Assembly (NCBI GenBank): GCA_035457705.1
Contig: DATIBD010000131.1
Span: forward strand, 1 to 64,000
Length of the DNA: 64,000 nucleotides
Reading direction: 5' to 3'
Source of the DNA: DASPGQ01 sp035457705
Lineage (GTDB): Bacteria; Acidobacteriota; Vicinamibacteria; Marinacidobacterales; SMYC01
Below, in pieces: positions 61,023 through 64,000 of this stretch (positions are counted from its first letter, which is position 1; each line of letters starts with the position of its first letter). The notes under the pieces were generated by a model that was given only the letters and a program-made list of their open reading frames with translations, was not told the origin of the DNA and ran no database searches. The translations under genes and the position numbers were made by a program.

Positions 61023-61337
61023 GTGAACCGCAAGCTGATTCGGCCGAACTTGACCGATCTGAAGGACCAGATGGCTCACAAGGGCCCGCCGCGGCCGAGG
61101 CGAGTACCTCCCGAGCAGACCAACGCCGAAGCCTTCTACTATCTCAAGCAGATGAACAACAAGACCCCGATGGTGGTGGTCCTGCAGGACGGGGAAGAGA
61201 TACGCGGCATCATCGAGTGGTACGACAAGAACTGCTTGAAGCTAAACCGCAACGATCAACCTAACGTGCTTTTGTTGAAGCACAACATCAAGTACATCTA
61301 CAAGGAATCCGAGGACGAGAACGGCGCCCAACGCTAA
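61023..61337 (+). CDS. hfq: Divergent Hfq-like RNA chaperone
   Basis: A 104-residue Sm-like protein. The Sm1 motif is NNKTPMVVVLQDGEEIRGIIEWYDKNCLKL and the Sm2-like end is LLLKHNIKYIY, in place of the canonical YKHA segment. An N-terminal extension of ~40 residues (RKLIRPNLTDLKDQMAHKG) precedes the Sm fold, unlike the short start of proteobacterial Hfq. It would form a hexameric ring that pairs small RNAs with messages. The GTG start has GAGG nine bases upstream. A repeat begins directly after the stop. Confidence 0.78.
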   Translation: MNRKLIRPNLTDLKDQMAHKGPPRPRRVPPEQTNAEAFYYLKQMNNKTPMVVVLQDGEEIRGIIEWYDKNCLKLNRNDQPNVLLLKHNIKYIYKESEDENGAQR

Positions 61338-61438
61338 GCAGGCTGACGAAAAAGTACAGCCCAGCCTGCGCGAGCGGAGCGAGCCCGGCGCGCCTGCCGC
61401 GCCGTAAGCAGCCCGAGCCGTGGCGGCACGATCGATTA
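61338..61438 (-). repeat. Dispersed hairpin repeat, copy 9 (inverted, 3' arm lost)
   Basis: Tail arms gcaggctg and cagcctgc and the ctccgctcgcgcagg core are intact, but the outer head arm is missing. The loop sequence taatcgatcg reads directly into the smpB stop codon. It begins at the base after the hfq stop. It mixes the subfamily A core with the subfamily B tail. Confidence 0.8.
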
Positions 61439-61915
61439 CCGGTTGCGCTCTTTGAGAGCGGCTTCGATGTCCCGCTTCACGTCTCGCTCCCGCGCCGCGC
61501 GGCGCTGGTCGTGCTGTCGCTTCCCGCGGGCGAGAGCCATCTCGACCTTGAGACGCCCCTGTTTGAAGTAGAGGCGAGTCGGAATCAGAGTCAGCCCCCT
61601 TTCGGTGACCTTTCCGATCAGTCTCCTGAGCTCGCGCTTGTGGAGCAGCAGCTTGCGAGGCCGCTCCGGCTCGTGGTTCTCGAACGAGCCGTGCGAGTAA
61701 GGACTGATCCGAATCTGAAACAGAAACAGCTCGCCATCCCGCGGGGCCGCGTATCCGTCTTTGAGGTTCACCCGCCCCTCGCGGGCCGCCTTCACCTCGG
61801 TCCCCACCAGGACGAGTCCGGCTTCGAATCGCTCGAGAAGCTCGTAGTCATGAGTGGCCTTGCGGTTTACGGCGACGACCCGGGAGGCCTCGGAGTCGAT
61901 GTCCCGCGCTTTCAT
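61436..61915 (-). CDS. smpB: SsrA-binding protein SmpB
   Basis: A 159-residue tmRNA-binding protein used for ribosome rescue. Motifs are VVAVNRKATHDYELLERFEAGLVL, GTEVKAAREGRVNLKDGYA, LLLHKRELRRLIGK and the basic C-terminal tail. The internal ATG has AGGAG five bases upstream. The stop codon lies inside the edge of a dispersed repeat, so the last residues (KERNR) may be shaped by that insertion. No tmRNA gene is found beside it. Confidence 0.93.
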   Translation of the reverse strand: MKARDIDSEASRVVAVNRKATHDYELLERFEAGLVLVGTEVKAAREGRVNLKDGYAAPRDGELFLFQIRISPYSHGSFENHEPERPRKLLLHKRELRRLIGKVTERGLTLIPTRLYFKQGRLKVEMALARGKRQHDQRRAARERDVKRDIEAALKERNR

Positions 61916-62147
61916 GAAATCTCCTGGAAGAAAACCGACGCCGTACGGGTAAGAGGAATTGGGCACCTGGCTTGACTCCGACGGCGTCGAGCCCCAGTCA
62001 TGTTATACTATACTTTAGCTTTCGCTCGTAACCCTATGGAGAATAGAGATTAACTCCGATCGCACTATGTCGTGGCCGCGAGCCGATATGAAGTTGGGCA
62101 GCTTGGGTGCATTCTACTCATCCGACGTAAACACGAGCTGACGGTCG

Positions 62148-63371
62148 ATGTCGCAATTCGTCGCGAAAGTGGGTACCTCGGCCGGTGATATCGAGGAGCA
62201 TGCTTTCACGGCTGTCAGCGAGGTTGCACTGCGGGGCGAGCTTTCCGAGCGCGGATACCATGTCTTCTGGATTCGCCGGAGTCTGGGCGTACCGTCTTTG
62301 CGCGCGCTCCTTCGCCGCGGCCGGCAGCGTATCACGCAGACGGAGTTCACGCTCTTCAACCAGGAGCTGGCGGCCCTGCTGAGGGCCGGCCTGCCCCTCG
62401 TGCAGTCGCTTGACATCATGCTCGAGCGCATGAAGAACCCGTTTTTCCGGCAGGTGCTCCAGGACGTCCGCGACAAAGTGAAATCGGGTACCGCGCTCTC
62501 GGACGCTTTTCGATCCCACGGCGCGCTCTTCCCCAGCATCTATTCCGCCTCGTTGATGGCAGGAGAGAAGAGTGGAGGGCTGGAGGAAGTGATCCAGCGC
62601 TACGTCAAGTACCTCAAGCTCACCGAAGGCACCAAGAAGAAAGTCGTGGCGGCGCTCGTCTACCCATGCTTTCTCTTCGTGTCACTCATCTTCGCGGCCG
62701 CGTTTCTGTTGCTCTGGGTCGTGCCCCGATTCGCCGGATTCTTCGAAGGGTTCGATGCCGACCTCCCGCTCTTGACTCGGGTGCTGCTCGGGATAGCGAA
62801 CACCTTACGCGCGCACATCGTAATCATCCTCCTCGTGCTGGTCGGGGGAGGCTGCTTTTTCTACGTTTGGTCGAAGCGGGAAGGCTCGAAGCGCGTCATC
62901 GACCGCATGACGCTCCGGCTCCCTTTTCTCGGCCACGTGCTCCACGTTTTCGCAACCTCCCAGCTCACGCGCTCGCTCGGTACGCTTCTCTCCGGGGGGA
63001 TTCCCCTCGTCCAGGCGATCGACATCGCGGCATCCTCGATCGGCAACCGACACGTCGGCGCCGCGGTCCGCCCGGTCGCGGCTCGCGTCCGCGAAGGCAA
63101 GGCCTTCTCCTCGAGCCTCGAGGAGACGAACGAGTTTTCCAACCTCACGATCGAGATGGTCAAGGTCGGGGAGAACACCGGGGGTCTCGCCGAGATGCTC
63201 CACAGCGTCGCCGACTTCGCCGACGAGGAGATCGACAACCGCCTCACGCTCTTGCTGTCCATGCTTGCGCCGGTGGTTCTCTTGTTGATGGGAGGCCTCG
63301 TGGCTGTGATACTCCTTTCCATCTACCTTCCCATGTTCGACCTCATCAACGCGGCGCGGCAGGGGTTCTAG
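62148..63371 (+). CDS. pilC: Type IV pilus inner-membrane platform protein PilC
   Basis: A 407-residue GspF/PilC family protein with two T2SSF domains (FTLFNQELAALLRAGLPLVQSLDIM, QLTRSLGTLLSGGIPLVQAIDIA) and three transmembrane helices (about 170-195, 220-240 and 370-395). It forms the platform on which the motor PilB acts. Upstream lies a 230-base gap with TATACT-like boxes near 62005, but no well-spaced -35. The pilB start codon follows its TAG stop directly, with no gap. Confidence 0.93.
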   Translation: MSQFVAKVGTSAGDIEEHAFTAVSEVALRGELSERGYHVFWIRRSLGVPSLRALLRRGRQRITQTEFTLFNQELAALLRAGLPLVQSLDIMLERMKNPFFRQVLQDVRDKVKSGTALSDAFRSHGALFPSIYSASLMAGEKSGGLEEVIQRYVKYLKLTEGTKKKVVAALVYPCFLFVSLIFAAAFLLLWVVPRFAGFFEGFDADLPLLTRVLLGIANTLRAHIVIILLVLVGGGCFFYVWSKREGSKRVIDRMTLRLPFLGHVLHVFATSQLTRSLGTLLSGGIPLVQAIDIAASSIGNRHVGAAVRPVAARVREGKAFSSSLEETNEFSNLTIEMVKVGENTGGLAEMLHSVADFADEEIDNRLTLLLSMLAPVVLLLMGGLVAVILLSIYLPMFDLINAARQGF

Positions 63372-64000
63372 ATGTCATCGCTCGAGCCAGAAGCCATATC
63401 GCTCTCTCCCGAGGACTCACGGGCTCGCGAGGAGGCGGATGCGAGACAGCTCGCCCAGAGATGTCGGATCAGCTTCATCGACCTATCGAGCTTCCAGCCC
63501 GACCAGGAGCTTTTTCGAAGCGTTCCGGTCGACCTCATGTTTCGCTACAACTTCCTCCCCTACAAGAAGGAGGAGGGAAAGCTCGTCGTCGTCACCGCCG
63601 ATCCTACCAACGTCCCCGCGCTCGACGAGCTGGCCACCGTGCTCAAGATGCCGATTCGCGCCGCCGTGGGCACGAACTCCGCCATCCAGGAGCTTCTCAA
63701 GAAGAGCCAGAGCGCGCAGCGCGTGCTCGAGGAGGCCTCCGAGAGCTTCCACATGGAGATCATCCGCGAGGCGGACGACGGCGAGGAAACTCTATCCATC
63801 GATCGTCTGACCGAGACGTCCAGTCCCATCATCCGTCTAGTGGATTCGGCAATCTACAACGCTCTCAATCGCCGAGCCTCGGACGTCCATATCGAGACCC
63901 GGGACGAGGAGGTGGTGATCAAGTACCGTATCGACGGGGCTCTCACCCGGGCGATGAAACCCATCCCCAAGGCCCATCATTCAGAGATCATCAGCCGCAT
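63372..64000 (+). CDS. pilB: Type IV pilus assembly ATPase PilB, N-terminal part
   Basis: The frame is open to the end of the window (209 codons visible). It starts MSSLEPEAISLSPED and has the GspE N-terminal domain (RCRISFIDLSSFQPDQELF, KLVVVTADPTNVPALDELA). The start of the T2SSE motor follows (IIRLVDSAIYNALNRRASDVHIE, YRIDGALTRAMKP). The P-loop is beyond the window. It is next to pilC and more canonical in this region than the PilB-like protein at 33299; it has no RLG-type MshEN motif. Confidence 0.9.
   Translation, partial: MSSLEPEAISLSPEDSRAREEADARQLAQRCRISFIDLSSFQPDQELFRSVPVDLMFRYNFLPYKKEEGKLVVVTADPTNVPALDELATVLKMPIRAAVGTNSAIQELLKKSQSAQRVLEEASESFHMEIIREADDGEETLSIDRLTETSSPIIRLVDSAIYNALNRRASDVHIETRDEEVVIKYRIDGALTRAMKPIPKAHHSEIISR

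Noticed and set aside
61972..62014. TTGACT with TATACT as a promoter for pilC
   Set aside because: The spacing is about 26 bases, too long for a standard sigma-70 promoter; only the -10-like box is retained as a note.
61967..62147. tmRNA gene beside smpB
   Set aside because: The gap lacks the tRNA-like T-loop, CCA end and tag frame of tmRNA. Only AT-rich promoter-like text is seen.

Overview
The window is a high-GC (roughly 60-65%) bacterial chromosome segment, densely packed, with many ATGA/GTGA stop-start overlaps and frequent GTG/TTG starts. It has a divergent Hfq, carboxypeptidase-regulatory-like repeat proteins, PATAN (DUF4388) proteins, a ThuA-like protein, a periplasmic creatininase relative and type IV pilus genes. 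That mix suggests an Acidobacteriota-type organism, but this is inference from gene content; no rRNA or other phylogenetic marker was compared. No tRNA, rRNA, CRISPR array, prophage or transposase was recognised.

Layout: 1-1908 holds the end of an outer-membrane barrel gene, a ThuA-like protein and a bacilliredoxin. 1922-6701 (minus) is an operon for an outer-membrane barrel, a cupredoxin-like protein, a histidine kinase and an NtrC-type regulator with an altered GAFTGA loop. 6891-18446 (plus) is a surface-polysaccharide locus: B12/radical-SAM enzyme, two flippases, a glycosyltransferase fused to a nucleotidyltransferase-like domain, methyltransferase, O-antigen ligase/polymerase, heptosyltransferase, a second GT4 and a DUF4214-like membrane protein. 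18525-28577 is mixed metabolism: DUF2959 protein, gamma-glutamyltransferase, thyA followed by a dihydrofolate reductase fused to RidA, an aminotransferase/creatininase-like/BNR operon, nitrilase and metallophosphoesterase. 28780-33122 (minus) is the glycine cleavage operon gcvT-gcvH-gcvP.

33299-44111 is rich in pilus and regulatory genes: a PilB-like protein that has lost its P-loop lysine but keeps a tandem MshEN cyclic-di-GMP-binding motif, a SpoVG-like protein, a pseudopilin, a ComEA-like protein, a PATAN-SPOR protein, an M23 peptidase, a sugar epimerase and a PATAN-DnaJ-TPR protein. rnpB (RNase P RNA) follows on the minus strand. 46617-55000 is a divergent envelope module: histidine kinase and OmpR-type regulator facing a VWA protein, a short PspA, a membrane protein and a 1093-residue repeat protein. 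Paired 11-bp direct repeats point both ways between the two arms. 55176-64000 has a betaine-homocysteine methyltransferase, a cNMP-domain protein, a PATAN-like protein, tmk, holB, hfq, smpB, and pilC followed by the start of a true pilB.

The most striking non-coding signal is a family of about 130-bp intergenic repeats in nine places (two truncated). Each has a 9-bp head hairpin, a middle hairpin and a tail hairpin whose stem shows a compensatory base change between two subfamilies. The elements sit hard against gene ends, and one truncated copy supplies the stop codon of smpB.
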